This document shows, in pieces, positions 9,559 through 19,022 of a stretch of DNA of 64,000 nt. Under the pieces are notes generated by a model that saw only the letters and a program-made list of their open reading frames with translations, had not been told where the DNA came from and ran no database searches. The stretch is from Vibrio sp. D404a (GTDB taxonomy: Bacteria > Pseudomonadota > Gammaproteobacteria > Enterobacterales > Vibrionaceae), in NCBI RefSeq assembly GCF_030248535.1, contig NZ_JAHGAJ010000003.1, forward strand, positions 112,515 to 176,514. The letters are read 5' to 3'. The translations under genes and the position numbers were made by a program. Position 1 is the stretch's first letter. Each line of letters starts with the position of its first letter.

Positions 9559-10467
9559 TTAGAATGTGCCCTTCAATATCGATTCAATCTCTCTTACTAA
9601 CCACGAGTTTAAGGCGAAATCTTTTGTTTGGTGCAGGTCGTAGGCGTAGATATCCATGTTGTATTCTGGTGAGTTATGAATTGATTCCACAGAAGTAATA
9701 CCCGCAGGAAGTGGATCAGCTGAACGAACCATAGGAAAAATGGCATCCGAGTTACGGATGGCTTCAAAGTTCACTAACGGTGAGTCTGACTTCAAAATGA
9801 CATTGGGTACATAGCCTGCTCGAATGAAAGTTTGCTCTGCAGTTTCATGTCGACTTCGCCAATCAGGGGTTCGTATCAGTGCTAATGGATAGCGCGCAAG
9901 GTCACTCAGTTCAATCGAGGTAAGTTTCGTCAATGGATGCCTTTCACGAACACAAACGACATATTGGCTTTTTGGCATTAGCTTCTGTCTTATTTGTTTT
10001 GAGTAACTCTCTGGACCGTAATCCAAAGCAACATGCACTTTTCTCGACAATAGCCCAGACTCTACCTGCCATGTCCAATCCATGATTTCAAATTGAGCGT
10101 TGGGTGCTCTTTCGCTCAGTTCTCGATAAAGTTTGACTCCAATTGAGTTAGTTAGTGCGTTAGTTAAGCTTATCGATACTTTCCCATTGTAATGCTGAGG
10201 CTCAAAGCTTTGTGGCGCTTGAAACAAGCTGTCAATCTGTTCAACGAGAGCAGGAAGGGATTTTTCTATTTCCAAACAACGCTCTGTAGGCACTAGACCA
10301 TACCGCTCCCTAACAAATAACGGATCATCAAACGAATCACGTAGACGACTCAATGCGTGGCTCACCGCAGATTGACTAAGATTTAGTACCTCTGATGCTT
10401 GGCGAGTGTTTTGAGTATCTATCAAAACACGTAACACCTTTAATAGATTGTAATCGAACGATTTCAT
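9559..10467 (-). CDS. LysR family transcriptional regulator
   Basis: 302 residues. HTH at the N-terminus (LIDTQNTRQASEVLNLSQSA, then SHALSRLRDSFDDPLFVRER), a NodD/SyrM-like branch signature, followed by an effector domain. Divergent from an outer-membrane protein and a DUF1254/DUF1214 gene, which are its likely targets; the intergenic gap is about 150 bases. Effector unknown. Confidence 0.9.
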   Translation of the reverse strand: MKSFDYNLLKVLRVLIDTQNTRQASEVLNLSQSAVSHALSRLRDSFDDPLFVRERYGLVPTERCLEIEKSLPALVEQIDSLFQAPQSFEPQHYNGKVSISLTNALTNSIGVKLYRELSERAPNAQFEIMDWTWQVESGLLSRKVHVALDYGPESYSKQIRQKLMPKSQYVVCVRERHPLTKLTSIELSDLARYPLALIRTPDWRSRHETAEQTFIRAGYVPNVILKSDSPLVNFEAIRNSDAIFPMVRSADPLPAGITSVESIHNSPEYNMDIYAYDLHQTKDFALNSWLVREIESILKGTF

Positions 10468-10618
10468 AATCAGCTTCCTTCAAACGGTAGTGCTTACATG
10501 ATAGCGCCTAGATATTAATACAGTTAATTTCTAAACCTCAAGAGCTTCACTTCTGAACATATTTCAACTTTCTTAAGATACCTCCATCACTTCAATGATC
10601 TTTAGGAAAGCAGCTCAA

Positions 10619-11407
10619 ATGTTCCAAACACAACGACTTCCTTTATCACTACTTATGTTGACTGCATCACCATTCGTCTTTGCAGATAACCACAACAATC
10701 AAGGCACGGAAGCCGTTCAAGATATGTCAGATCCTCTGGCCGTTTATACGCAAGTCGGCATGGGTTATACAGACAAAGGCCTCAACTTAAAACTTGGGCA
10801 AACCTTTGATACAGGCAGCGATACAACAATGGGTATGCACGTACTAGAGCTAAAAGGCGGCTATGGTGATGCACTCGGCGCGCGTGACTATGCCGACGAT
10901 AGTATTGATAGCCTTCGCCTACGCCGATTTGGTGTGGATCTAACGAATGGACGCGGTTCTCAGGTTGACTTCAATTACGATTTCGATAATGAAGCCGGCT
11001 CGCTTTCTTACAGCTTCATCCAAGCGATACCTGCTCTAGGCCCACTTCAGCTTTACCCTCTTGTAGGAGTCGGTGCTGCTTTCGCCAACAACGCGATTGG
11101 CGACAATGGCGAGACGATTAGCGGTTACACCGTACCAGGAACATTCGCAGTCGTTGGTGCATACGGCAAATTGACGCTCACCGACAACATTTGGCTGAAC
11201 TACAACCCAATGTACATGAGCACCCTATCTGGTTCTGATATCTACAAAGAGCATGCCTTTGCAGATAACGACAGCATTCTCGCTCATGAATTTGCCGCCT
11301 CATATCAGATTAACCCTCGCTTAAACGTTCGATACTTTGCGCAATGGAACGAAGAATTGAGCTACCGAGATGGTTCACACATTGTCGAATTTAACTACCA
11401 GCTATAA
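10619..11407 (+). CDS. Outer-membrane beta-barrel-like protein
   Basis: About 262 residues from ATG 10619; a longer frame from 10595 has no SD. Signal peptide ends SPFVFA before Asp-Asn. The mature part has alternating, aromatic-rich strands (VYTQVGMGYTDKGLNLKLG, FNYDFDNEAGSLSYSF, LNVRYFAQWNEELSYRDG) and a final aromatic-rich strand IVEFNYQL, consistent with an outer-membrane barrel. Followed after 22 bases by the DUF1254/DUF1214 gene, so probably one operon under the divergent LysR. Confidence 0.72.
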   Translation: MFQTQRLPLSLLMLTASPFVFADNHNNQGTEAVQDMSDPLAVYTQVGMGYTDKGLNLKLGQTFDTGSDTTMGMHVLELKGGYGDALGARDYADDSIDSLRLRRFGVDLTNGRGSQVDFNYDFDNEAGSLSYSFIQAIPALGPLQLYPLVGVGAAFANNAIGDNGETISGYTVPGTFAVVGAYGKLTLTDNIWLNYNPMYMSTLSGSDIYKEHAFADNDSILAHEFAASYQINPRLNVRYFAQWNEELSYRDGSHIVEFNYQL

Positions 11408-11429
11408 CAATTTCAAAAAGGTAAACAGT

Positions 11430-12521
11430 ATGAAAAAAACAACACTGGCATTATCGATTGCCCTACTTTCATCGTCAGCTTTCGCTTCTGTACCTGCTAA
11501 CGACGTAATCAAACAGATTGATTCATCGAACTGGACGGTCAATCCACTGGATTACGGTATGACGGCAATGGAATATCAACGCAAAGAAGGCGATATCTTT
11601 GCGTTAAACATGCTGAAGCGCGGTGAAATCAACAAGTTCATTCACTTCACTGGCATTTCTCAGGCAGCTGATACCTGGGTGGTAACGCCAAATGTAGATA
11701 ACATTTACTCTCTTGCTATCATTGACGTTCGCGATGGATTCACCATTGAAGTCCCAGAGATGGGCGATCGTTTTATGTCTCTTCACATCCAAGATCAAAA
11801 CCACACATTCGTAGAATATACGTGGGAGCCTGGTGTTTATGAGTACAAAGCAGGAGAAATCGAGACCGACTACGTATACGTGGGTATTCGTACTGGTACT
11901 GATGCAACAGCTGATGACATTGCATTCGTAACCGAGCAGCTTCAGCCAAACATGAAGATTACGTCAAATTCAGCCATTCCTTACAAAAGCGATACAAAAG
12001 AATCAGATATTCTAGAATTGCGTGAAGCACTGCTAACTGAATGGGGCAACCTGCCAGACATGTTTGATTCGGTGCAATTCGATATCAACAACGTATCTGA
12101 TTGGGAAAAGTGGACCTACACGATTGCTGGTTCATGGGGCTTAAGCCCAGAGTCAACGGCGATGTACGCATCATGGGCACCAGAGAACACCAAAGCAAAC
12201 ACCTGCTACGAAGCGACTTTTGACAAAGTGCCTGCTGCTGCATTTAGCTCTCTAACCCTATACAACAATCAAAACTACTTGATGACGGATGAACACAACG
12301 TAGTCAGCACAAGTCGTCCTGATTTTAAGAGTCATGGCGATGGTAGCTTCACGATTATCTTTGGTGACAGTAAATGCCAAGATATTGCAGAAGATCGCAA
12401 TGTGAACTTTGCCCACACACCTGTTGACGAGTGGCGCGCTCAGATCCGCGCATACCGCCCAGATGTTGAAGCGATGGAGCAGTATCAATTACCAGAATTG
12501 AAAGAGCTGACACTGAACTAA
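11430..12521 (+). CDS. DUF1254/DUF1214 domain exported protein
   Basis: 363 residues from ATG 11430, preceded by AAAAAGGT; the longer frame from 11370 overlaps the upstream gene. Signal peptide (ending SSAFA). N-terminal DUF1254 pattern TPNVDNIYSLAIIDVRDG and a C-terminal DUF1214 part with SLTLYNNQNYLM and HTPVDEWRAQIRAYRPD. These paired domains occur in exported proteins of unknown biochemical role. Second gene of the operon with the outer-membrane protein; a hairpin follows. Confidence 0.86.
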   Translation: MKKTTLALSIALLSSSAFASVPANDVIKQIDSSNWTVNPLDYGMTAMEYQRKEGDIFALNMLKRGEINKFIHFTGISQAADTWVVTPNVDNIYSLAIIDVRDGFTIEVPEMGDRFMSLHIQDQNHTFVEYTWEPGVYEYKAGEIETDYVYVGIRTGTDATADDIAFVTEQLQPNMKITSNSAIPYKSDTKESDILELREALLTEWGNLPDMFDSVQFDINNVSDWEKWTYTIAGSWGLSPESTAMYASWAPENTKANTCYEATFDKVPAAAFSSLTLYNNQNYLMTDEHNVVSTSRPDFKSHGDGSFTIIFGDSKCQDIAEDRNVNFAHTPVDEWRAQIRAYRPDVEAMEQYQLPELKELTLN

Positions 12522-12573
12522 CACTTGCTCGCATCTAATCGTTCGACCTTGTTGCGAACAGCACGCTAATACG

Positions 12574-12606
12574 GAAACGCCCAAAGTTATTAGCTTCGGG
12601 CGTTTC
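12574..12606 (+). terminator. Intrinsic terminator candidate
   Basis: GAAACGCCC (12574-12582) pairs with GGGCGTTTC (12598-12606), followed by TTCT. It lies between the convergent DUF1254 gene and GNAT gene and could serve both strands. Confidence 0.7.
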
Positions 12607-12637
12607 TTCTAACAAACTGGTTTACGACAACCGAGCG

Positions 12638-13069
12638 TTAAAGTGTCATATGCAAAATCGGAAAAGGTTTTCCCATATCATCGAGTGGTGAACGTGATAC
12701 AACTTTAAATCCCATATGCTGATAGAAACCTACCGCCTGTGGGTTTTGTTCGTTCACATCAACTTGGGTTGCGCCTAAATGCTCAATAGCATATTGCAAC
12801 AGCGCTTTACCCACTCCCTGCCCTCTTACGTTATCTAAAATGAATAACATCTCAATCTTTGATTCTTCAGTTCCCATGAACCCAACAATAGAGCCGCTTT
12901 CATTTTTCCCACATCTTAACGTAACAGCAGGAAAGGCTTGTTCCATGATGATAGGCTTAAAAAACTCAATATCTTCTTCTGTTATGAAGTCATGAGTTGC
13001 TCGGACTGAATTTTCCCAAACATTAAGCATTTCAGCGTAATTTTCAGGACGCACATTTTCTATAATCAT
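12638..13069 (-). CDS. GNAT acetyltransferase, YjaB-like
   Basis: 143 residues. Acetyl-CoA loop VRGQGVGKAL, preceded by strand IEMLFILDNV, and the C-terminal NEQNPQAVGFYQHMGFKVVSR and DDMGKPFPILHM, which closely resemble E. coli YjaB. The N-terminal VWENSVRATHDFITEED is also of that subfamily. Substrate unknown. Single gene or first of two GNATs on this strand. Confidence 0.9.
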   Translation of the reverse strand: MIIENVRPENYAEMLNVWENSVRATHDFITEEDIEFFKPIIMEQAFPAVTLRCGKNESGSIVGFMGTEESKIEMLFILDNVRGQGVGKALLQYAIEHLGATQVDVNEQNPQAVGFYQHMGFKVVSRSPLDDMGKPFPILHMTL

Positions 13070-13208
13070 CGTATTTCTCTTGGGTTAACGGATATTAATG
13101 TGCAGCCGCGAACGTTAATTTTAACTGACGAAGTGTGCTGGCGTCTAATTAACACTAAACATAAGTAGCATCCGACCGATAGTTAGGGTGATACCTGAAT
13201 GGCTCGGG

Positions 13209-13619
13209 TTATAACTTCTTTATTAGAAACGAAAGCGATGAATCCAGTGGATAGTTTTCTAATACCATTTGGCATTCATAGCCCTGTTTTTCATAAAACG
13301 GACGGGCTTGAAAGCTCAACGTATCAACGAGCGACGACGTACATCCTCGAGATTTCGCATACTCTTCGATTTGCGTGAGAAGTTTGCTTCCAACTTGCTG
13401 GCCTCTCAAAGACTCATCAACCCAAAGAAACTTAATAAGAAGCCAGTTTCCCCAAAGGTCTGCGATAATACCGCCGACTTTTTTGTGCTCTTCCAAAGCA
13501 TAATAAGCAACTTGTGATTTAGGTATCCCCTCCAAAAAAGGCGTATTGTGTTCAATCAAGCCACCACGAACTTCATTGATGTCTTTGTCTGAGGGTTCAC
13601 TATCAAATTTATATTCCAT
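13209..13619 (-). CDS. GNAT acetyltransferase
   Basis: 136 residues from ATG 13619; a longer frame to 13664 adds a basic stretch not typical of the family. Acetyl-CoA binding motif LRGQQVGSKLL, with FLWVDESL before it, and DTLSFQARPFYEKQGYE after, the motif-B end of GNATs. Middle part AYYALEEHKKVGGIIADLWGN is the beta-bulge region. Substrate unknown. Confidence 0.88.
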   Translation of the reverse strand: MEYKFDSEPSDKDINEVRGGLIEHNTPFLEGIPKSQVAYYALEEHKKVGGIIADLWGNWLLIKFLWVDESLRGQQVGSKLLTQIEEYAKSRGCTSSLVDTLSFQARPFYEKQGYECQMVLENYPLDSSLSFLIKKL

Positions 13620-13711
13620 TGCTTTCTTACGTGTAGATATCCATTTTCTGATGAGCCATGGCATTCGACAAAATCGTCATCGACGCCGCCATTGTAGTGA
13701 CTAAACTTCTT

Positions 13712-14629
13712 CTAAATCGCGCCTTGCTGGGCCAGTTTGCTAAGAATGTCACTGGTTTTCTCCCTAAACAGATCTCGCAGTAGTCGAACCGTGGGAGTGA
13801 TCGATTGGCGACTTGGGCACACTAACCAAAGTTCAGTCGGAGTCGGTTTGTAATCTCGCATGATGCTAACCACTCGCCCAGTGAGTAGATCTTCAGACAT
13901 ATCAAGGCATGATTTAATCGCAATCCCTTTACCGGCTACACACCAGCGTCTAACCAAATCACCATCGTTAGAAGCTCTGTTTCCTGTAAGTTTCACCTTA
14001 TGAGTGTTTTCTTCATGCCTGAAATGCCATTCATTCTGCAAAACATCGTGCAGCTGATAAAAGAGCGCATTATGTTGAAGTAAGTCAGTCGGTTGAGTTG
14101 GTGACGCATGCTCTGCTAGATAGTCAGGGCTAGCACACAACACTCTAGGCACATCACAGATCTTAAACCCATACATATTGGCATCAGTAGGCGAGCCATA
14201 GCGCAGTGCCATATCAACAGAATCGCGATAAAAATCGATATTGCTGTCACTAATACTCGAACGGAGTGACACTCCAGGATACTGAAGCAAAAATTCGTCT
14301 AGCCAAGGCGTAATAAGGTTACGTCCGAGATCTGATGACAACGCGATACGAATTTCACCATCAATAATACCGAGCTCTTCGTGCATGTTCATTTTCGCTT
14401 GCTCGAGCATCTTCAGTGCTTCCTCGCATTGCGGCAAGTAACGTTCTCCCGCCGAAGATAGTCTCAGGTGGCGTGTCGTACGAACGAAAAGCTCTGCCCC
14501 TAAAGATGCTTCAACGCGCTTTACTGCGGCGCTGGCCGTTGCTGTACGCATATCAAGGTTCGTTGCTGCAGCGGTAATACTACGAAACTCCGCAACTTTC
14601 AAAATGACCTGTAAATCCTCTAAGAGCAT
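13712..14629 (-). CDS. LysR family transcriptional regulator
   Basis: 305 residues; HTH FRSITAAATNLDMRTATASA with AVKRVEASLGAELFVRTTR, effector domain with DMALRYGSP. Preceded by AAAGGT. Divergent from the antibiotic-biosynthesis-monooxygenase-like gene and an alcohol dehydrogenase; a perfect palindrome in the shared promoter region is its probable operator. Confidence 0.91.
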   Translation of the reverse strand: MLLEDLQVILKVAEFRSITAAATNLDMRTATASAAVKRVEASLGAELFVRTTRHLRLSSAGERYLPQCEEALKMLEQAKMNMHEELGIIDGEIRIALSSDLGRNLITPWLDEFLLQYPGVSLRSSISDSNIDFYRDSVDMALRYGSPTDANMYGFKICDVPRVLCASPDYLAEHASPTQPTDLLQHNALFYQLHDVLQNEWHFRHEENTHKVKLTGNRASNDGDLVRRWCVAGKGIAIKSCLDMSEDLLTGRVVSIMRDYKPTPTELWLVCPSRQSITPTVRLLRDLFREKTSDILSKLAQQGAI

Positions 14630-14704
14630 AACTAGACCTTTATAATAATAAGGTAAGCAGCAAAACTGCTGATTTTACGTTAGTTATAGAGTAGCCGATT
14701 CCAT

Positions 14705-14725
14705 TTATCAAATATTATTTGATAA
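14705..14725. promoter_or_regulatory. Perfect palindrome, likely LysR operator
   Basis: TTATCAAAT, spacer ATT, ATTTGATAA: a 9-3-9 perfect inverted repeat that also fits the LysR T-N11-A pattern (TCAAATATTATTTGA). It lies 76 bases upstream of the LysR start in the 365-base divergent region; the rest of that region is AT-rich and shows no gene. Confidence 0.65.
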
Positions 14726-14994
14726 TAATTCAAATGAAGCGCTGTTTTTCATTGTTAATAATACACCTAATATAAAACCCATGTTAACGCAGCATCCCGT
14801 TTAGAGATGACTGGCAAGCAACAGATTAACAAACGTCGTTTGATAGTGTTTCAAAAACAAATTGAAAACTAATGGTGTTTCATTGCCTAGACTCAATGTT
14901 GTGACCATTCACTATCTCAACGAGACCATCGATAATTCATTGTTTCTATTGAGCTTGCTCTCTATGAATAACTAACAATATAAGGAAAGTGAAC

Positions 14995-15285
14995 ATGACT
15001 AAATTAACCATCGTTGCAAACATCGTTGCAAATGAAGACAAAGTTGAATTAGTAAAAGCGGAACTCCTAAAGCTCATCGACATTACACGCGCAGAAGAAG
15101 GTTGCATTAACTATGACCTTCACCAAGACAACGAAAACCCAGCGCACTTCTTGTTCTACGAGAACTGGGAATCGCGTGAGCTATGGCAAACGCACATGGG
15201 TAACACCCATTTGGCAGAATACATGGCAGCTACTGAAGGCGCAGTTGCGAGCTTTACACTCAATGAAATGACGCACATTGCTTAG
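14995..15285 (+). CDS. Antibiotic biosynthesis monooxygenase (ABM) family protein, quinol-monooxygenase-like
   Basis: 96 residues from ATG 14995, with AAGGAAAG spaced correctly; an in-frame GTG six bases earlier is less likely. Small ferredoxin-like ABM fold: LTIVANIVANEDKVELVKAE, EEGCINYDLHQDNENP, FLFYENWESRELWQTHM. Related proteins such as YgiN oxidise quinols without cofactor. Divergent from a LysR gene and 130 bases before a quinone-oxidoreductase-like alcohol dehydrogenase, suggesting a shared redox role. Confidence 0.87.
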   Translation: MTKLTIVANIVANEDKVELVKAELLKLIDITRAEEGCINYDLHQDNENPAHFLFYENWESRELWQTHMGNTHLAEYMAATEGAVASFTLNEMTHIA

Positions 15286-15415
15286 CTCCTCGTGTTTGGC
15301 TCTCCTTCATAACAGAGCGAGTCAAACAACTTAGCGTCAGGTGACAATAAATCAATTGAATACGATTTAAGAATCAGGCGGATTTATAATCTGCCTATTC
15401 CAAAGGAATAGCATC

Positions 15416-16441
15416 ATGTCAGCACCATCAAAAATGAAAGCCATAGGGTTTACTCAATCACTTCCGATCACAGAGCAAGACAGTTTGTTTGAGTTTGAAA
15501 CTGATATTCCAGATCTAAAAGAAAATGACTTGCTTGTTAAAGTAACGGCTACTTCTATCAACCCTGCAGATGCAAAGATCCGTATCCGCAATGCAAAAGA
15601 TAAAACGCTGGAACAACCTAAAGTATTAGGCTACGACGCTGTCGGTGAAGTTGTCTCTAAAGGACCGAACGTTGAAGGCTTCGAAGTTGGTGATCGCGTG
15701 TACTATGCTGGTGACGTGACGCGTATGGGAGCAAATTCGGAATACCAAGCCGTCGACTACCGTATCACTTCTCATGCACCGAAAAGTCTGTCTGATGAAG
15801 CTGCTGCGGTGATGCCGTTAGCAACGCTCACTGCTTGGGAAGCACTATTTGATCGACTCCGTGTTCGCCCAGAAGAGAGAAAATCAATACTGATTATCGG
15901 TGGCGCAGGTGGTGTTGGCTCGATTACGATTCAATTAGCAAAACAGCTTACTAACCTGACTGTTGTTGCCACAGCCTCAAGACCAGAAACAGAGCAATGG
16001 GTTCGAGATATGGGGGCGGATCATGTCGTCAACCACCGTAACCTAGTGGAGTCTGTTCGCGAGCAAGGTATTCAGCACGTTGATTACATTTTTAATGTCG
16101 CCGATACCAAAGGACACTGGGATGCGATGGTAGAACTGATCGCACCACAAGGTTTAATCAGCTCAATCGTTGAGTTCGATGATGGTATCGACTTGTCAGC
16201 GCTGCAAGGTAAATCAGCAGGCTTTATTTGGGAGTTGATGTTTACACGCTCACTTTTTAACACCGATGATATCCAAAAGCAGCAAGACATCTTGTTCCAA
16301 GCAGCAAACTTAATTGACGCTGGCCGCATTAAATCTACACTAACGACAACACTGAATGGCTTTAGTGTTGAAACGCTCAAAGATGCCCACCAACGTATCG
16401 AAAGTAGTGCTTCAATCGGTAAAACAGCGATCAAGTATTAG
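15416..16441 (+). CDS. Zinc-type alcohol dehydrogenase-like / quinone oxidoreductase family protein
   Basis: 341 residues of the medium-chain dehydrogenase family: N-terminal GroES-like part (ATSINPADAKIRIRN, LGYDAVGEVVSKG) and a Rossmann part with IIGGAGGVGSITIQLAK and VVATASRP. Zinc ligands are not evident, as in NADPH-dependent quinone oxidoreductases and the zinc-type-like subfamily. SD AAAGGAATAG upstream. Probably cotranscribed with or coregulated with the ABM gene under the divergent LysR. Confidence 0.88.
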   Translation: MSAPSKMKAIGFTQSLPITEQDSLFEFETDIPDLKENDLLVKVTATSINPADAKIRIRNAKDKTLEQPKVLGYDAVGEVVSKGPNVEGFEVGDRVYYAGDVTRMGANSEYQAVDYRITSHAPKSLSDEAAAVMPLATLTAWEALFDRLRVRPEERKSILIIGGAGGVGSITIQLAKQLTNLTVVATASRPETEQWVRDMGADHVVNHRNLVESVREQGIQHVDYIFNVADTKGHWDAMVELIAPQGLISSIVEFDDGIDLSALQGKSAGFIWELMFTRSLFNTDDIQKQQDILFQAANLIDAGRIKSTLTTTLNGFSVETLKDAHQRIESSASIGKTAIKY

Positions 16442-16532
16442 GATATTGAGAGTAATTTACCGCTCTTCGAATATAGGCAGTAAGTGATCATCAAACTATA
16501 TTCTTCTAAGCTAGAAATATCCAAATACACAA

Positions 16533-16554
16533 AGAGCCACTCGATAGTGGCTCT
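16533..16554. terminator. Intrinsic terminator
   Basis: AGAGCCACT / AGTGGCTCT with loop CGAT between the alcohol dehydrogenase (plus) and the DUF3626 gene (minus); only short T stretches on either side, so possibly bidirectional. Confidence 0.75.
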
Positions 16555-16626
16555 CTTACTTTTCGCTAAGCTTTATTCTTACCTGACCCAGACTAATAAT
16601 GATGCCACTTTAAGTGACAGCGTCAC

Positions 16627-17460
16627 TCAAGATTGGTAGCCGAATCGCGCCAAGTAATGCCAAACCTTTTTGACATCTTGTTCGTCGTAACCTTTTTCGG
16701 TGACTGCCAAGCCGAGTATTCTTGGAGCAATGACACCATCTTGCGATAACTCTTTAGCGAGCTCTATGTACTCTTTCCCACGATATTCTGGATAACGAGC
16801 CATCTCTTCAACACTCAGTTTAAACCCGTTATGCCATTTAACTGGAATATCTAAGTGGCGAGCATACCTTTCGATCCCGGTCTCGCGATAAGCTGGATCA
16901 AGTACTATACACTCGACGTCCTCTTTCAGTGATATCTCACCATGAACATGCGCTTCGATATAATCATCTAACAGATCAACGTCGTCAGAAGATGCTTTAT
17001 CGATTAATGCCTGCAGTCGACTTGCAATGGCAAAGTCTGTGGGTTCAAAGAAACTATCTGGATAGCAAAACGTAGTACGCTCCAGTACGTGTTGCTTTAA
17101 CTCAAAATAGCTACTGCCAAAGCGCGCGGCTGCGCCAGAGGGGTACTCTCGAAAGTTCAAAGCACCATACTTGGGTCTTAAGTGGTCAGCAGCATCATCA
17201 TACGCGCCATCAAACACACTCTGCTCCCAAATCCATCTTGCTCCGCCAGTATAGGCCGTTAGCCCGCCGTTACTAGTGCTCGTCTCAAATTGAGATTTGA
17301 GTTTGCCATCACGCGCAATCGCTTGAAGTAGCGGTGTCTTATTCGAAGTATAACGGTCAGGGTGAAAGTTAATCGTCACCGCATGGACGTGATTACCTTG
17401 TTCACTACAAGACTTGGAACGTATGTTTGCGATTGCTTGTTCAATTGCACCTTCAGTCAT
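16627..17460 (-). CDS. DUF3626 domain protein
   Basis: 277 residues without signal peptide. Conserved DUF3626 blocks are present: VTINFHPDR, YTGGARWIWEQ (after SQFETSTSNGGL), RPKYGALNFR, AARFGSSYFELK, and EAHVHGEISL. The family has no assigned activity; several His, Asp and Arg clusters suggest an enzyme, but that is inference. Begins 38 bases after the GNAT stop, so probably the last gene of a minus-strand operon. Confidence 0.84.
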   Translation of the reverse strand: MTEGAIEQAIANIRSKSCSEQGNHVHAVTINFHPDRYTSNKTPLLQAIARDGKLKSQFETSTSNGGLTAYTGGARWIWEQSVFDGAYDDAADHLRPKYGALNFREYPSGAAARFGSSYFELKQHVLERTTFCYPDSFFEPTDFAIASRLQALIDKASSDDVDLLDDYIEAHVHGEISLKEDVECIVLDPAYRETGIERYARHLDIPVKWHNGFKLSVEEMARYPEYRGKEYIELAKELSQDGVIAPRILGLAVTEKGYDEQDVKKVWHYLARFGYQS

Positions 17461-17498
17461 AACACCTCTAAATTTTCCTACTCTGTACTGACTCGCAC

Positions 17499-17927
17499 CT
17501 AGATATTGCCTACGTTTGATGCGTTAAATGAAAACATACGTATTTCATCACGTGGATGCCAGCCAATATTTTCATAAAACGCTTGGGCGTTCAGGTTGTC
17601 GTTGATGACGAACAAGTGGGTTTTAGCAATCCCGATGGATGACAATGCGTCCACTGCGTTTGATATCAGCTTTGCGCCTAAGCCCTGACCACGGCAAGCC
17701 TTCGATACCGCTAAATGTTGGATATAACCACGACGACCGTCTGTTCCCACCAATATCGCACCTACGATCTGCTCGCCTTGCAGAGCAACAAAACTCAGGT
17801 TTGGGTTACGCTCGAGATACTTCCCGATGTTTTCTTGAGAGTCTGCTTCTCTTAATTGCATACCTTCCGTTTCAGACCAAAGGTTCATGACCTGCTGATA
17901 GTCTGAGATGTCCATTTCTCGTAACAC
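17499..17927 (-). CDS. GNAT acetyltransferase
   Basis: 142 residues. RGYIQHLAVSKACRGQGLG AKL carries the acetyl-CoA loop (RGQGLG), and LFVINDNLNAQAFYENIGWHPR is the C-terminal motif. The N-terminal MLREMDISDYQQVMNLW resembles YpeA-type GNATs. Substrate unknown. Upstream of DUF3626 on the same strand. Confidence 0.89.
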   Translation of the reverse strand: MLREMDISDYQQVMNLWSETEGMQLREADSQENIGKYLERNPNLSFVALQGEQIVGAILVGTDGRRGYIQHLAVSKACRGQGLGAKLISNAVDALSSIGIAKTHLFVINDNLNAQAFYENIGWHPRDEIRMFSFNASNVGNI

Positions 17928-18040
17928 AACTTGTTCCCTTAATTAAACCTAAACACCTTACAAAAGTGCCAAATATAATGAATCTATCAACGCTAGATTT
18001 ATTCGTGGTTAAGTTATTCATACTTAACCATACCGACCCG

Positions 18041-19006
18041 TTAATCACATGCTTCTTCAAGCACTTCGTTCTCTGAAACGTACGCCACAAGATTTTCGAA
18101 CGCTATTTTAAAATAAAGCTCGTAGCTTCCTTGCTCTACATACCCTAAATGAGGGGTCGCAGTGACGTTAGATAGAGAAAGCAGTGGCTCTGTGCTTTTA
18201 GTCGCAGGCTCACAATCAAAAACATCGACAGCCGCTCGTTTGCTCGGATTGGATTTGAGTTCGTTAAACAGGGCATCAGGCTCGACAAGCTCTGAACGGC
18301 TGGTATTCACAAACAAGGAATCTGACTTCATTGATCTTAGATCTTCAGCCGTAACACACCCTCGCGTTGCCTCATTCAAACGAAGATGGAGAGACAGAAC
18401 ATCCACTTGCTGAAAGAATGCGCGTTTGGATTCAGAGGCCTCAAAGCCGTGTGATTTTGCCAAGTCTCGCGAAGCTTGGCTTCCCCATACTACGACTGAC
18501 ATTTCAAACGCTTTTGCATATTGAGCGATTCGTTGTCCTATCTTCCCATAGCCCCAAATACCCAGTTTTAACCCTTTCAAGGTTCGCCCTAGCCCTAAGG
18601 TACCTGAACTTTGCCACTGGTCATTTGCAAGATTCGATGCGTAGCTAGGAATATGTCGACTTGCTGCCATCATTAGTGCCCAACAGAGCTCTGAAGGGGC
18701 AACTGGAGACCCTCTCCCTTCCAGTACCTTAACTCCGTATTTTTCGCAAAGCTGCACATCGATATGATTGCTCACCTTGCCTGTTTGACTGATTACTTCA
18801 AGGTTCGGGAGTTTAGATAGGAGCGACTCCGTTACCTGGGTACGTTCTCGAATCAGAACTAGAGCTTGAACATTCGCTAATTTCTCAACCAATTCTTGTT
18901 CTGAGTAGGTCTCATTAAAGACAATAACGTCTAGCCCTTCTAGCAAGCTAAAACAATCTAGATCTTGTACTGCGTTTTGGTAATCATCCAATACTGCTAT
19001 TTTCAC
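18041..19006 (-). CDS. D-2-hydroxyacid dehydrogenase family protein
   Basis: 321 residues with the NAD-binding GYGKIGQRIA in the middle, catalytic Arg in NTSRSELV, Glu in DVFDCEPA and His in TPHLGY, so the catalytic triad of the 2-hydroxyacid dehydrogenases is complete. The N-terminal MKIAVLDDYQNAVQDL is typical of the subfamily annotated as D-2-hydroxyacid or phosphoglycerate dehydrogenase-like. Starts 16 bases after the phosphotransferase gene, so likely cotranscribed. Substrate unknown. Confidence 0.9.
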   Translation of the reverse strand: MKIAVLDDYQNAVQDLDCFSLLEGLDVIVFNETYSEQELVEKLANVQALVLIRERTQVTESLLSKLPNLEVISQTGKVSNHIDVQLCEKYGVKVLEGRGSPVAPSELCWALMMAASRHIPSYASNLANDQWQSSGTLGLGRTLKGLKLGIWGYGKIGQRIAQYAKAFEMSVVVWGSQASRDLAKSHGFEASESKRAFFQQVDVLSLHLRLNEATRGCVTAEDLRSMKSDSLFVNTSRSELVEPDALFNELKSNPSKRAAVDVFDCEPATKSTEPLLSLSNVTATPHLGYVEQGSYELYFKIAFENLVAYVSENEVLEEACD

Positions 19007-19022
19007 GGTTTTCTCCTTATCG

